Source: Actinophytocola sp036402745
GTDB taxonomy: Bacteria; Actinomycetota; Actinomycetes; Mycobacteriales; Pseudonocardiaceae
Assembly: GCF_036402745.1 (NCBI RefSeq)
Contig: NZ_DASWSJ010000245.1
Span: 1 to 64,000 of the forward strand
Length of the DNA stretch: 64,000 nt
Direction: 5' to 3'
Shown here: piece by piece, positions 53,413 through 62,416 of the stretch
How positions within the stretch are numbered: position 1 is the first letter of the stretch
How the letters are laid out: every line of letters begins with the position of its first letter
The notes under the pieces: model-generated
Seen by the model: only the letters and a program-made list of their open reading frames with translations
Told to the model about the DNA's origin: nothing
Database searches by the model: none
Position numbers and translations under genes: made by a program

Positions 53413-53841
53413 TCAGCTCGCGGCCAGCGCGGCTCGCAGCTGCGGGGTGAGGAGCTGCCCGACCTGGTCCACGAGCACCGTCATCTCGTACGCCACCTGC
53501 GAGATGTCACAGTCCCACGACGCCAGCACGGCCAGGCACGAGCCGTCCTTGATGGACGTGAGCAGCAGCGCGCCGTGGTCCATCTCCACGACCGCGCGGA
53601 CGACCTCGTCGGCGCCGAGGCACTTCGCGGCACCGAGGTTGAGCGAGACGATGCCGGCGGCGATCGCGGACATCTGGGTGGCCCGGTCGAGGGGGAGCCG
53701 GGACGAGGAGGTGAGCAGCAGCCCGTCGACGGACACCACGATCGCGTGGGCCACTCCCGGGACGCTGTCGGCGAAGTTGTTGATCAGCCAGCCGAACCGC
53801 CCCACCGGGTGGGTGCCGTCGGACTTGCTCGCGACCGTCAT
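53413..53841 (-). CDS. Roadblock/LC7 conservon protein (CvnB/MvhB type)
   Basis: This is a 142-residue roadblock/LC7 protein, a family that binds or activates Ras-like GTPases. It contains FGWLINNFADSVPGVAHAIV, SVDGLLLTSSSRLP and GDCDISQ-like C-terminal sequence typical of actinobacterial conservons. Its ATG overlaps the kinase stop by four bases. Its cognate GTPase is not encoded alongside. Confidence 0.92.
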   Translation of the reverse strand: MTVASKSDGTHPVGRFGWLINNFADSVPGVAHAIVVSVDGLLLTSSSRLPLDRATQMSAIAAGIVSLNLGAAKCLGADEVVRAVVEMDHGALLLTSIKDGSCLAVLASWDCDISQVAYEMTVLVDQVGQLLTPQLRAALAAS

Positions 53842-56216
53842 GGGCTCGAGTTCCCCTTCCTGCTCTCCCCATCGCGAATTCCCGCCTGAAAGTTGCTCAG
53901 GAACCCCCGTGTTTTTGCGGCATCCCGGCGGACCGCCGGTGCCGGCCCGGGCTCCTGGACGGGGGTCGCGAGCAGCTGGCCCTTCGGCACCCGCTTCGGC
54001 AGCCCGGTCGGACCGGCCACCGAGTCGAGCACCGGGGGTGGCGCCACCGCGGCGTGCCGGGCGGCCGCCGCGGGCCGCTGCAGCCAGGTGAACCCGCTCG
54101 GCACCTGGGTCGCGGGCATGGGGGTGGCCTCGCCGTCGGCCGGCGTGTGCGCGGCGAACAGGATCGACGCGGGTGTGCTGGCCGCGGGGAGCACGGGCAG
54201 CCGCACGAAGATCCCCGCGGACTCCAGCCGCACGGCCACGCCGGCCGGCTCCACCGGCGAGCCCGGGGCGACCGCCGGCTCGCGTGGCGGGGGCACGGCC
54301 GCGCCCTCGGGCACGACCAGGTCGGCCGGCACCAGGATCGACGCGCACAGCCCACCCTCGTCGCGCACCATCAGCCGCACCCGCATGCTGTGCCGGCTCG
54401 TCAGCCGGCCCACGACGAACAACCCCATCTGCCGGGAGATCGGCACGTCCACCCCGCCACCCGCGGCGACCCGGTGGTTGGCCTCGGTCAGCTCCGCCTC
54501 GCCCATCCCGACGCCCAGATCCAGGATGTCGATCAGCACGGCGCCGTGGTCGAGCAGCCGGCTCGTGATGACGACCTCGCTGTCGGGCGGGGAGAACGCG
54601 GTCGCGTTCTCGATCAGCTCGGACACCGACCGGATCAGGTCGCCGGCCGCGTAGCCGATGATCCTGGCGTTGGGCGCGGAGCGGATGACCGCGCGCTCGT
54701 AGTGCTCCACCTCGGAGACCGCCGCGCGCAGCACGTCGGCCACCGGCAGCGGCTCGGTGAACCGGCGGCCCAGCACCGTGCCGGACAGCACCATCAGGTT
54801 CTCGTTGTTGCGCCGCATCCGGGTAGCGAGGTGGTCGATCTTGAACAGGTCACCCAGCTGGTCGGGGTCGTCGGTCTTCTGCTCCAGCTGCTCCATCAGC
54901 CGCAGCTGCCGCTCCACCAGGCCTTGGCTGCGCCGGGACAGGTTCAGGAAGATGCTGCTGAGGTTGCTGCGCAGGCCCGCCTCCTCGGCCGCCGAGCGCA
55001 CCGCCTGGCCGTGGACCGCGTCGAACGCGCGCGCCAGCTGGCCGAACTCCTCGGTGGTGTGCAAGGGAACCGGGTCGATCGCGACCCGCGCCGCCGCACC
55101 CGCCCGGATGCTCGCCACCGCGGCCGGCAGCCGGTTGGTCGCCACGTCCAGCGCCGTGCGGCGCAGCAGGCTGACCGAGCGCAGCAGGTACCGGCCGAGC
55201 ACGCCGCCGACGCCGGCCGCGAGCAGCACCATCGTGAGCAGCAGCACCGAAGCCACGCCCGCGCGGTTGCCCGCGGAGTCGGCCAGCCGGGCCGAGTCGG
55301 CCCGCAGCTTGGCCGCGCCCTGCCCGGTGACGTCGGCGTAGAGCGCGGTGGTGGCGTTGGACGTCGCGTTCCACTCGTCGAGGGTGAACCCCGGCGCAGG
55401 GCCGGGGGTGCGGGCGGCGAGTACGAGCAACCGCCGCTGGGCGACGTCCGGTCCGGTCACGGTGTTCTCGTAGCGGTCGAGCAGCGGGCGCGGGGCCACC
55501 GCGCGGAAGTCGCTGACGTTGTCTTCCAGCCGGACATCCGCCTCGATCATCAGCTGCCGCTCGGACTCCGACAGCGCGTTGTCCCGCATGGCGAGCAGGC
55601 CGAGCGCCTGCTGCAGGCTCACCTGCTCGCGGGCCGCCTGCAGCTCGTTGAGCGCGATCGAGCTGCTGGTCAGGTCCTCGTCGGGGAACCGGCCGACGAG
55701 CGCGCGGTCGAACTCGAGCACCGCGTTGGTCACCGCGTCGTAGGAGCTGAGCACGACGAGCCCGTCGGCGCCGGCGGCCACCTGACCGCGCGCGTAGGGC
55801 AGCAGGTCCAGCGCGCCGATCAGGTTGCGGTAGCGCTGGGTGGCGTTGTCGCCCAGGTTCGGCGTCTGCCGGATCAGCCCGTTCGCCGTGGTGAGCGTCG
55901 AGTCGGTGACCGCGGCGGGCCGCTTCAGGTCCGGGCGCCGGCGCATCGCCTCGTTGCGTTCGTCCTGAATGGACGAAAGGACGCCGACGAGCTGCACGCG
56001 TACGTTGGCGATGCGCTCGATGCCGGCATAGGAGCCGGCCAGCGCGACGTCGGCCTGCACCCGCAGGACGCCGAGCACCAGGGCGCCGACGACGGGAACC
56101 ACCAGCACCACGCTCAGCTTGACGAGCAGCGGCCAGTTACGCCATTGCACCGCGGTGGACCACCACGCGCCGCGAGAGCCGGCCGAGTCGACGAAAGCCC
56201 CGCCGATCGCGTTCAC
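53838..56216 (-). CDS. Conservon sensor kinase-like protein with NIT domain (CvnA/MvhA type)
   Basis: This is a 792-residue membrane protein. It has one N-terminal transmembrane helix, a long extracytoplasmic nitrate/nitrite-sensing (NIT)-type helical domain, and a second helix near residue 325. A HAMP-like linker follows, then a dimerisation region with SIFLNLSRRSQGLVERQL and an HATPase domain (SVSELIENATAFSPPDSEV, DLGVGMGEAEL). The last roughly 150 residues are Pro/Ala-rich. It resembles conservon CvnA proteins, whose kinase activity is uncertain. GTG 56216 follows GAGG by eight bases; a GTG at 56225 is possible. Confidence 0.9.
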   Translation of the reverse strand: MNAIGGAFVDSAGSRGAWWSTAVQWRNWPLLVKLSVVLVVPVVGALVLGVLRVQADVALAGSYAGIERIANVRVQLVGVLSSIQDERNEAMRRRPDLKRPAAVTDSTLTTANGLIRQTPNLGDNATQRYRNLIGALDLLPYARGQVAAGADGLVVLSSYDAVTNAVLEFDRALVGRFPDEDLTSSSIALNELQAAREQVSLQQALGLLAMRDNALSESERQLMIEADVRLEDNVSDFRAVAPRPLLDRYENTVTGPDVAQRRLLVLAARTPGPAPGFTLDEWNATSNATTALYADVTGQGAAKLRADSARLADSAGNRAGVASVLLLTMVLLAAGVGGVLGRYLLRSVSLLRRTALDVATNRLPAAVASIRAGAAARVAIDPVPLHTTEEFGQLARAFDAVHGQAVRSAAEEAGLRSNLSSIFLNLSRRSQGLVERQLRLMEQLEQKTDDPDQLGDLFKIDHLATRMRRNNENLMVLSGTVLGRRFTEPLPVADVLRAAVSEVEHYERAVIRSAPNARIIGYAAGDLIRSVSELIENATAFSPPDSEVVITSRLLDHGAVLIDILDLGVGMGEAELTEANHRVAAGGGVDVPISRQMGLFVVGRLTSRHSMRVRLMVRDEGGLCASILVPADLVVPEGAAVPPPREPAVAPGSPVEPAGVAVRLESAGIFVRLPVLPAASTPASILFAAHTPADGEATPMPATQVPSGFTWLQRPAAAARHAAVAPPPVLDSVAGPTGLPKRVPKGQLLATPVQEPGPAPAVRRDAAKTRGFLSNFQAGIRDGESRKGNSSP

Positions 56217-56278
56217 GAGATGCACCTCACGCGAGCTCCTCCCGCCGTGACGGGCCGGCACGACAATTGTGCCTAGTA

Positions 56279-56308
56279 AACTTAGGGACGCGGTGACAGT
56301 GTGTACAA
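56279..56308 (-). promoter_or_regulatory. Candidate promoter of the conservon operon
   Basis: On the minus strand TTGTAC and TAAGTT are separated by 18 bases, about 60 bases upstream of the sensor-kinase start. It lies in the 288-bp divergent region shared with the DUF485-actP promoter. Confidence 0.4.
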
Positions 56309-56413
56309 GAGCCGATTACGCCACCGGATGAGCACGCTCCGTTGCGCACCCGGGAGTGGCGAACAGATCGCCTGATATCGCAAGATCCGGTTTCTTTCGA
56401 ACCAATGGGTCCC

Positions 56414-56441
56414 TTGACTCCGACGCGACGATGGCTACGCT
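56414..56441 (+). promoter_or_regulatory. Candidate promoter of the DUF485-actP operon
   Basis: TTGACT and TACGCT are separated by 16 bases on the plus strand, with the likely start point about 60 bases before the DUF485 ATG. The -10 form TAnnnT suits the actinobacterial housekeeping sigma factor. Confidence 0.5.
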
Positions 56442-56504
56442 TCGACGCTGCGCCTGCCGGCCGCCCGACCGGCGCCCTCGAATTCGTCGCGAACGGGAGC
56501 TGTG

Positions 56505-56909
56505 ATGACCGGGATGTCGTCCTTTGCGCGCGCACCCGAAATTGAGACCCACACCGCGTTCGAGCCGGGTCGGGGCGACGAGGCCGGCGCCGACTGGGGC
56601 AACCCGGACTTCGCCGCGATCCGTGATTCACCGGAGTTCGTCGCCGTCCGCCGGCGCCTGGTCCGGTTCGTGTTCCCGGCCGCGGCGGGGTTCTTCTGCT
56701 GGTACCTGACCTACGTGCTGCTGGCGGCGTACGTGCCGGAGCTCATGGGCCACCAGCTGTTCGGCAGCGTGACCGTCGGGCTCGTGCTCGGCCTGTCCCA
56801 GTTCGTCACCACGGTCGTGATCATGCTGCGGTACACGCGTTTCATGCGCCGAACGATCGATCCGCAGGTGGCGGCCCTGCGTGCGCGGGCGGGTGCGCCG
56901 CGATCATGA
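56505..56909 (+). CDS. DUF485 family membrane protein
   Basis: This is a 134-residue protein with an acidic N-terminus and two transmembrane helices (about residues 55-78 and 85-108), the DUF485 pattern. Members are almost always encoded with acetate/solute symporters and probably assist or regulate them. GGGAG lies five bases before ATG 56505. Its stop overlaps the symporter ATG by four bases. Confidence 0.9.
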   Translation: MTGMSSFARAPEIETHTAFEPGRGDEAGADWGNPDFAAIRDSPEFVAVRRRLVRFVFPAAAGFFCWYLTYVLLAAYVPELMGHQLFGSVTVGLVLGLSQFVTTVVIMLRYTRFMRRTIDPQVAALRARAGAPRS

Positions 56910-58519
56910 CCTTTGCCTCGGATTCCGGGCTGACGCTCGCCGCCTCGGCGACGGGTGAGCCGGTGCTCAATGTCAGCATCTTCCTCGTCATCGTCGCGGT
57001 CACGTTGTTCGTCGTTTACCGGGTCAGCAGCAGGAATACGTCGGCGGCCGACTACTACGCGGCCGGCGGCGCCTTTTCCGGCGGGCAGAACGGTGTGGCG
57101 CTGTCCGGTGACTACCTTTCCGCCGCGTCCTTTCTCGGGGTCGCCGGCGCGATCGCGATACAGGGTTATGACGGCTTTCTCTTCTCGATCGGGTTTCTCG
57201 TCGCCTGGCTGATCCCGCTGCTGCTGATCGCCGAGCGGTTCCGCAACGTCGGCCGGTTCACGATGGGTGACGTGGTGAGCTTCCGGATGCGGCAGCGACC
57301 GGTGCGGGCGGCGGCCGCGAACGCGACCCTCGTGATCTCCGCGTTCTACCTGCTCGCGCAGATGGCCGGCGCGGGCGTGCTCGTCGCATTGCTACTGGAC
57401 ATTCGGTCCACCGGCGGCCAGGCACTGGTGATCATCGGCGTCGGCGCGATCATGATCTTCTACGTGCTGGTCGGCGGCATGAAGGGCACCACCTGGGTGC
57501 AGATCATCAAGGCCACCCTGCTGCTCGTCTGCGTGGTCCTGATGAGCGTGTTCATCATCGGCAAGTTCGGCTTCAACCTCACCACCCTGCTCGACCGGGC
57601 GGCCAGCAACAACGCGCTCGGCGACGCGGTGCTCCAGCCCGGCGCCCAGTACGGGAAGACGGGCACGACCAAGCTCGACTTCGTGTCGCTGGCCCTCGCG
57701 CTCGTGCTCGGCACGGGCGCGCTGCCGCACGTGCTGATGCGCTTCTACACGGTGCCCGACGCCTACCAGGCGCGCCGGTCGGTCGTGTCGGCCACCTGGG
57801 CGATGGTGGCGTTCTACCTGTCCACGCTGGTCCTCGGCTACGGCGCGAGCGCGATCGTCGGGTCCGACGCGATCCTGTCCGCGCCGGGCGGGGCGAACTC
57901 GGCGGTGCCGCTGCTGGCGTTCGCCATCGGCGGCACGGTGCTGCTGGCGATCGTGGCCGCGGTGGCGTTCACGACGATCCTGGCGGTGGTCGCCGGCCTC
58001 ACGCTCACCGCGTCCGCGTCGTTCGCGCACGACGTCTACGCCACCGTCGTCAAGCACGGCCGGCCGAAGGCGGGTGCCGAGGTGCGGGTGGCGCGGACGA
58101 CCGCGGTGGTGATCGGCTGCCTGTCGATCGCCGGCGGCATCCTCGCGATCGGGCAGAACATCGCGTCGCTGGTGGCGCTCGCGTTCGCGCTGGCCGCGTC
58201 CGCGAACCTGCCGACGATCCTCTACACGCTGTTCTGGCGGCGGTTCAACAACACCGGCTCGCTGCTCTCGATCTACGGCGGGCTCGGCTCGTGCCTGCTG
58301 CTGATCGTGTTCTCGCCGGTGTTCTCCGGCGCCAGCACGTCGATCGTCAAGGGCGCCGACTTCCACCTGTTCCCGCTCAACAACCCCGGCATCGTGTCGA
58401 TCCCGCTGTCGTTCCTGCTCGGCTACCTCGGCACGATGCTCGGCCGCGACCGCGCGGACGGCCCGCGCTCCGACGAGCTCGAGGTCCGCTCCGTCACCGG
58501 CATCGGCGCCACCCGATAA
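56906..58519 (+). CDS. actP: Cation/acetate symporter (sodium:solute symporter family)
   Basis: This is a 537-residue SSS-family secondary transporter with about 13 helices. The sodium-symporter signature region includes DYYAAGGAFSGGQNGVALSGDYLSAASFLG near the N-terminus. Later segments ALPHVLMRFYTV and LVALAFALAASANLPTI match the ActP/MctC branch for acetate and short monocarboxylates. It is coupled to the DUF485 partner. Acetate is the best substrate guess; pyruvate or propionate are alternatives. Confidence 0.9.
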   Translation: MTFASDSGLTLAASATGEPVLNVSIFLVIVAVTLFVVYRVSSRNTSAADYYAAGGAFSGGQNGVALSGDYLSAASFLGVAGAIAIQGYDGFLFSIGFLVAWLIPLLLIAERFRNVGRFTMGDVVSFRMRQRPVRAAAANATLVISAFYLLAQMAGAGVLVALLLDIRSTGGQALVIIGVGAIMIFYVLVGGMKGTTWVQIIKATLLLVCVVLMSVFIIGKFGFNLTTLLDRAASNNALGDAVLQPGAQYGKTGTTKLDFVSLALALVLGTGALPHVLMRFYTVPDAYQARRSVVSATWAMVAFYLSTLVLGYGASAIVGSDAILSAPGGANSAVPLLAFAIGGTVLLAIVAAVAFTTILAVVAGLTLTASASFAHDVYATVVKHGRPKAGAEVRVARTTAVVIGCLSIAGGILAIGQNIASLVALAFALAASANLPTILYTLFWRRFNNTGSLLSIYGGLGSCLLLIVFSPVFSGASTSIVKGADFHLFPLNNPGIVSIPLSFLLGYLGTMLGRDRADGPRSDELEVRSVTGIGATR

Positions 58520-58546
58520 GGGTCGTGCGGCACGCTCTTCTGGGCG

Positions 58547-59599
58547 CTAGCCCTTCGCCAGGATCTCGCGCAGTGCCGTGTTGAACTCCGCCGGCTTCTC
58601 CAGGTGCGGGCTGTGCCCGGCGTCGTCGATCACGACCTCGTCGTAGGTGCCGCCCTCCGCCGCGTAGCGGTCCAGCACCGCGCGGGTCTGGGCGATCATC
58701 GGCTGCGGCGGGTGGGTCCGCGCGCCCGGCCAGTCCGGCAGGGCGCCCAGCGCGCCGAGGTTCGCCAGGTCGAACACCGACGTGTCGGACACGATCTGGT
58801 CGTCCGCCCCGCGGATCCAGCGGATCGGCGGCTTCGGCGTGATCGTGTGCAGGTCGTCGAGGCGAAAATGCGTCGGGGCCATCGTGTTCAGCACGCCCCG
58901 CCCGCCCGGCGCGACGCCCGGCCAACCGGAAGACGGCACCATGTCGCCGGGATAATGGTCATCGCCGATGCGGGTGCTCAGCATCGACTCGACGAAGACG
59001 TCCGCCAACGAGGGCTTGAACGGCGGCTTCACGTAGAACGACAGCATCACCTGCCGCGGCGACAGCGGCGAGTCCGCCGACCGGTCGCCCTCGCGCAGCA
59101 GCCGCACGAAGTCCGGGTTCGCCGCGCCGCCGCCGGCGCCCGTGCCCGCCTCGTCCAGCAGCTCGCCGTCGACACCCCGGGTGCCGCCGAACCCGTACGG
59201 CGACACGGGGTTCATCAGCGTCACCGTGCGCACCGACCCGGCGAAGTCACGCAGCAGCTGCAGCACCACCCCGCCACCCATGCTCCAGCCGACCAGGTGC
59301 ACCGGCCCCAGCCCGAGGGCCTCGACCACCCCGGCGACATCGTCCGAGTAGTCCCGCACGCCCCGGGTGGCGTCGACGGGCAGCGGGTCGGTGTCGCCGA
59401 AGCCGCGGAGGTCCACCGCCAGCGGGCGGTACGCCGGCGGCAGGTCGAGCATCGCCTGCTGCCAGAACAGGCTCGACGACACGTTGCCGTGCACGAACAC
59501 CACGGGCGTGCCGGACCGCCCGCCGATCTCGAGGACGTTCACCGTGAGCCGGTCGGTCGCCACGGTGCGGGCGGTGATCCCGGTGAGCAGCTGCGCCAT
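58547..59599 (-). CDS. Alpha/beta-hydrolase
   Basis: This is a 350-residue cytoplasmic hydrolase. The nucleophile is in LVGWSMGGGVVLQ, the oxyanion segment in VVFVHGNVSSSLFW, and the catalytic His in DDAGHSPHLEKP. The size and a roughly 60-residue cap insertion resemble haloperoxidase/epoxide-hydrolase-like members. Substrate unknown. AAAGGA precedes ATG 59599. It is the last of three adjacent hydrolase genes on the same strand. Confidence 0.87.
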   Translation of the reverse strand: MAQLLTGITARTVATDRLTVNVLEIGGRSGTPVVFVHGNVSSSLFWQQAMLDLPPAYRPLAVDLRGFGDTDPLPVDATRGVRDYSDDVAGVVEALGLGPVHLVGWSMGGGVVLQLLRDFAGSVRTVTLMNPVSPYGFGGTRGVDGELLDEAGTGAGGGAANPDFVRLLREGDRSADSPLSPRQVMLSFYVKPPFKPSLADVFVESMLSTRIGDDHYPGDMVPSSGWPGVAPGGRGVLNTMAPTHFRLDDLHTITPKPPIRWIRGADDQIVSDTSVFDLANLGALGALPDWPGARTHPPQPMIAQTRAVLDRYAAEGGTYDEVVIDDAGHSPHLEKPAEFNTALREILAKG

Positions 59600-59610
59600 G
59601 GTCGGTCCTT

Positions 59611-60867
59611 TCAGGACAGCCAGCCCGCCACGGTCGACATGACCGTGGTCGCCCAGCCGAGTTGGAGATGGTTCGCCGACGACACCAGGGTGGTCGCGCC
59701 GACCGTGGTGACGCCGGTCGTGTCCAGCGCGCTCGCGACGAACACCACGCCGTCGCTCGGGCCGCGGGTCTCGTTCCAGATGCCCACGATCGACGGCGAG
59801 CCGCCGGCGAGGAGGTACACCGGCACGCTCGCCGGCGTCGGCGCGGCCTGGATCCGCGCGATGAGCGAGCCGGCGTTGATCGCGGCCTGGATGCCCGGGC
59901 CGTCGGTGTAGACGCCCTGCCCGCCGTAGTAGGTCGTGTACCAGTCCTGTGTGGACGTGTTCACCCCGAACGTGCCGTCCCACCGGGCAAGCATCTGCCG
60001 CTGGCCGGGGTAGGCGTCGTAGCCGCCGGCCGGCGTGATCGACAGCTCCGGGTGGTAGGTGTAGGTCCCGTAGCAGGTCATCCGCGTGTGCGGGCTCGGC
60101 GCGTTGACCGCCCCGCCGCACTCGGGCCAGATCGAGAAGTCGTGCGCCCAGCCGTGCGCGAACGGGTAGTCGTAGCCGCCGTTGGGGCCACCGAGCGTGA
60201 CGAGCCGGCGGACGTCGCCCGCGTAGGACCGGCCCCACGACGGCTTGACCGACGCCACGTACATCCGCGCCGACATCATGCCCTTGCTCCAGCCGACCAC
60301 GTCGACCGAGCCGACCCCGAGCCGCGACTTGATGATCGCGATCGCGTCGCCGACCTGTTGCGCCTGCTGGAGGTTGTCGCCCTGCTTGTGCGCGAAGCCG
60401 ATCGCGAACACCCGGTGCCCGCGCGAGCTGAGGTACTGCATCAGCCCGGTCGACGGGCACGTCGACGAGCCGCAGCCGAAGCCGCCGGACTCGTTCGGGT
60501 TGGCCCAGGCGCGGTCGGGGTTGTCGTTGGCGCCGTGCACGAGCAGCACGGGCGTGGGCTTGCTGCCGGTGTTCCAGCCGGGTGCCGAGTACAGCAGGAA
60601 CCGCGACGACGACGGCCTGGCCACGTCGCCGAAGAACGTGCGCCGCTGCCCGTCCTGGTCGCCGCGGCCGTCCGGCGGGTACTGCTCGTCGTGGAAGCCG
60701 GCCGTGGTGTCGCGGTAGCGGTCCACACCGGACCATCCATTCGCGACAGTCGAGTACGTCGCCTCCTTGGTCAGGTAGGCCGGGTCGGCCGCGACCGGGC
60801 CGGCCGGGACCAGCAGGCCGGCGGCGACCGTGACGACGGTCAGCGCGGCCGCGAGATGTCTGCGCAT
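59611..60867 (-). CDS. Secreted lipase/esterase
   Basis: This is a 418-residue exported alpha/beta-hydrolase. The signal peptide is at about residues 1-27 (AGLLVPAGPVAA). The HG-containing oxyanion segment is PVLLVHGANDNPD, the nucleophile is in VVGWSKGMMSARM, and the catalytic His is near the C-terminus in SSANHLQLGW. Four cysteines could form two disulfides (GCGSSTC and others). It resembles actinomycete lipases and PHA-depolymerase-type esterases. The start is 27 bp after another hydrolase gene and the stop 11 bp before a third. Confidence 0.85.
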   Translation of the reverse strand: MRRHLAAALTVVTVAAGLLVPAGPVAADPAYLTKEATYSTVANGWSGVDRYRDTTAGFHDEQYPPDGRGDQDGQRRTFFGDVARPSSSRFLLYSAPGWNTGSKPTPVLLVHGANDNPDRAWANPNESGGFGCGSSTCPSTGLMQYLSSRGHRVFAIGFAHKQGDNLQQAQQVGDAIAIIKSRLGVGSVDVVGWSKGMMSARMYVASVKPSWGRSYAGDVRRLVTLGGPNGGYDYPFAHGWAHDFSIWPECGGAVNAPSPHTRMTCYGTYTYHPELSITPAGGYDAYPGQRQMLARWDGTFGVNTSTQDWYTTYYGGQGVYTDGPGIQAAINAGSLIARIQAAPTPASVPVYLLAGGSPSIVGIWNETRGPSDGVVFVASALDTTGVTTVGATTLVSSANHLQLGWATTVMSTVAGWLS

Positions 60868-60894
60868 GCGGTCTCCTCGTTGAGACTCGTGGAG

Positions 60895-61722
60895 TCAGGC
60901 GAGCTCGGCGACGACCGCCGCCGCGCCGGCGTCGCCGAACAGGATCGTGTAGTGGTTGGTGCCGGGGATGGTCTTGACCGCGAGCCCGGCGAGCTGGTCG
61001 GGGTCGGGGTAGAGCGGGGTCGGTTCGTCGAACATCCCGCGCTCGGCGCGCAGGAACGGGGTGCCGGCGGGCAGCGCCGCGAACGCCGCGCGGCCGGCCG
61101 CGCCGGTGTGCAGGTCGGCGAAGTCGCTGCGCATGGCCTCCTCGGAGACGCGGCTGCGCAGCTGGTCGCCCGCACCGGTCAGGTCGTAGTCCACATAGGC
61201 CTCGATGGCCGGGGACCAGTCGGCGAACGCCGGGTGGGCGCGCCAGAAGTCGCGGTAGGACTCCTTGCTGGGAAACCGCATCCGCAGCCGCCGCGCCGCG
61301 GGGCCGAGACCTTCGTCGGGGTCGTCGACCGGGGCCAGCGGCGCGCCGCCGTCGACGAGCACGAGCCGCGCGACGCGGTCGGGGTGGCGGTGGGTGAGCA
61401 CGGAGGCGACGAACCCGCCCATCGAGTGCCCCACGACCGTGGCCGCGTCGACGCCGAGCGCGTCGAGGACGGCGACACAGTCCTCGGCGTGCGCGGCCAT
61501 CCCGTACGGCCCCGGCAGGCCGCCGCTGCCCCCGCGCCCGCGCAGGTCAGGTGCCACGACCGGCCGTTCCAGACGGCCCGCAACCTCGACCCACGCCATG
61601 CTCGACGCGGTGATCCCGTGGATGGCCAGCACCGGCGGCCCGGCCGCGAGGTCACCCCAGACCGCGACGGTCAGGTCGCCGCCGGTGACGGGGACGCGGA
61701 CGTGGGACGGGTTGGCGGGCAC
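60895..61722 (-). CDS. Alpha/beta-hydrolase
   Basis: This is a 275-residue cytoplasmic hydrolase. The nucleophile is in TVVGHSMGGFVASVL, the oxyanion segment in VLAIHGITASSMAW, and the catalytic His in IPGTNHYTILF. I chose GTG 61722 (VPANPSHVRVPVTGG) because GGAGGTGGCC precedes it and family similarity begins there; a longer frame to 61842 exists. It leads a three-gene hydrolase run that ends at 58547. Confidence 0.85.
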   Translation of the reverse strand: MPANPSHVRVPVTGGDLTVAVWGDLAAGPPVLAIHGITASSMAWVEVAGRLERPVVAPDLRGRGGSGGLPGPYGMAAHAEDCVAVLDALGVDAATVVGHSMGGFVASVLTHRHPDRVARLVLVDGGAPLAPVDDPDEGLGPAARRLRMRFPSKESYRDFWRAHPAFADWSPAIEAYVDYDLTGAGDQLRSRVSEEAMRSDFADLHTGAAGRAAFAALPAGTPFLRAERGMFDEPTPLYPDPDQLAGLAVKTIPGTNHYTILFGDAGAAAVVAELA

Positions 61723-61922
61723 GGCCACCTCCGCGGGCGCGACGTTGGGAACCGGATCGTCGCCAATCGGCGGCCGGTCGGCAAGGTGGCGGCCCACCAC
61801 CCCGGTGGGGCCGGCCATGTGGTCCGCCCACACACCGGGCATTTCCCCGAATTGGCGATAAATGATTGACGGTGCGCCGGCCGTGCGACATGATTGATTC
61901 GAACGACGACGAAGGGATTGTC

Positions 61923-62039
61923 ATGACGGGCAGGTGGAGGCGACAGGCGCACCGCCGACACGGCGTTGTGCTCGCTGCCGTGTGCTCGTGGCAGCACCCC
62001 GCCGAGCGGCCGTTCGGCAGCGCGGGCTCCCCGCCGTGA
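61923..62039 (+). CDS. Small ORF of 38 codons, uncertain
   Basis: GAAGGG lies six bases before an ATG opening a 38-codon frame rich in Arg, His and Ala. It ends 23 bp before a hairpin that could terminate it. I recognise no family. The region from 61723 to 62062 holds nothing else I can support, and the frame may be chance. Confidence 0.25.
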   Translation: MTGRWRRQAHRRHGVVLAAVCSWQHPAERPFGSAGSPP

Positions 62040-62062
62040 CCAGCGCATAGGTCACGACCAGG

Positions 62063-62100
62063 GAGCCGCCCATCGGGAGACCGATCCGGGCGGCTCTTCC
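62063..62100 (+). terminator. Stem-loop terminator before the tRNA array
   Basis: A 9-bp outer stem (GAGCCGCCC/GGGCGGCTC) encloses a 5-bp inner stem (ATCGG/CCGAT) with a GAGA loop. TTCC and an AT-richer stretch follow. It would isolate the tRNA array from upstream transcription. Confidence 0.6.
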
Positions 62101-62177
62101 ATTTCGCATGCCTTTCATATCGGCGTCGGCAATTGCGCCGGTGCTTTTCGCGCGCCTTTTCCGGTGCGTTTTGCTGG

Positions 62178-62206
62178 TTGACAACTCCACAGCGGAGCAG
62201 ACATTC
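62178..62206 (+). promoter_or_regulatory. Candidate promoter of the tRNA array
   Basis: A consensus -35 TTGACA at 62178-62183 is followed 17 bases later by ACATTC, a weak -10. The left arm of the 18-bp inverted repeat occupies the spacer. The transcript would begin about 40 bases before the first tRNA. Confidence 0.5.
62185..62202. repeat. 18-bp inverted repeat, left arm, flanking the tRNA array
   Basis: CTCCACAGCGGAGCAGAC is the exact reverse complement of 62500-62517. The arm is itself a small hairpin (CTCC-N5-GGAG). Confidence 0.9.
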
Positions 62207-62250
62207 CGTCCGCCTCGTCGCTGCCCCGAGGCGCGGCCGGGCGGACACCA

Positions 62251-62324
62251 TGCCCTGTAGCTCAGCTGGACAGAGCGCGCCGCTACGACCGGCGAGGTCC
62301 CAGGTTCGAGTCCTGGTAGGGCAG
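62251..62324 (+). tRNA. tRNA-Arg(ACG)
   Basis: A full cloverleaf can be drawn. The acceptor TGCCCTG pairs with TAGGGCA (one G-U), the D stem is GCTC/GAGC, and the anticodon stem is CGCCG/CGGCG with loop CTACGAC. The anticodon is ACG at 62285-62287. The T arm is CCAGG-TTCGAGT-CCTGG, with discriminator G. CCA is not encoded. It is the first of three tRNA genes. Confidence 0.88.
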
Positions 62325-62334
62325 CGTGTGCCAC

Positions 62335-62409
62335 CGGGTGCGAGGGAGACGGCAACCCATCCGCTTCGGGAGCGGAAGACACCGCGTTCGACTCGCGGGC
62401 GCCCGACCA
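62335..62409 (+). tRNA. tRNA-Pro(CGG)-like gene with encoded CCA
   Basis: The acceptor CGGGTGC pairs fully with GCGCCCG (one G-U), followed by A and an encoded CCA. The D arm is GGG/CCC with a 9-base loop containing GG. The anticodon stem TCCGC/GCGGA carries loop TTCGGGA, the usual tRNA-Pro loop, with anticodon CGG at 62367-62369. The T arm is CCGCG-TTCGACT-CGCGG. Position 8 is G instead of the near-universal U, so the molecule is non-canonical and may be phage-like or non-functional. Confidence 0.75.
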
Positions 62410-62416
62410 TGGCGAC

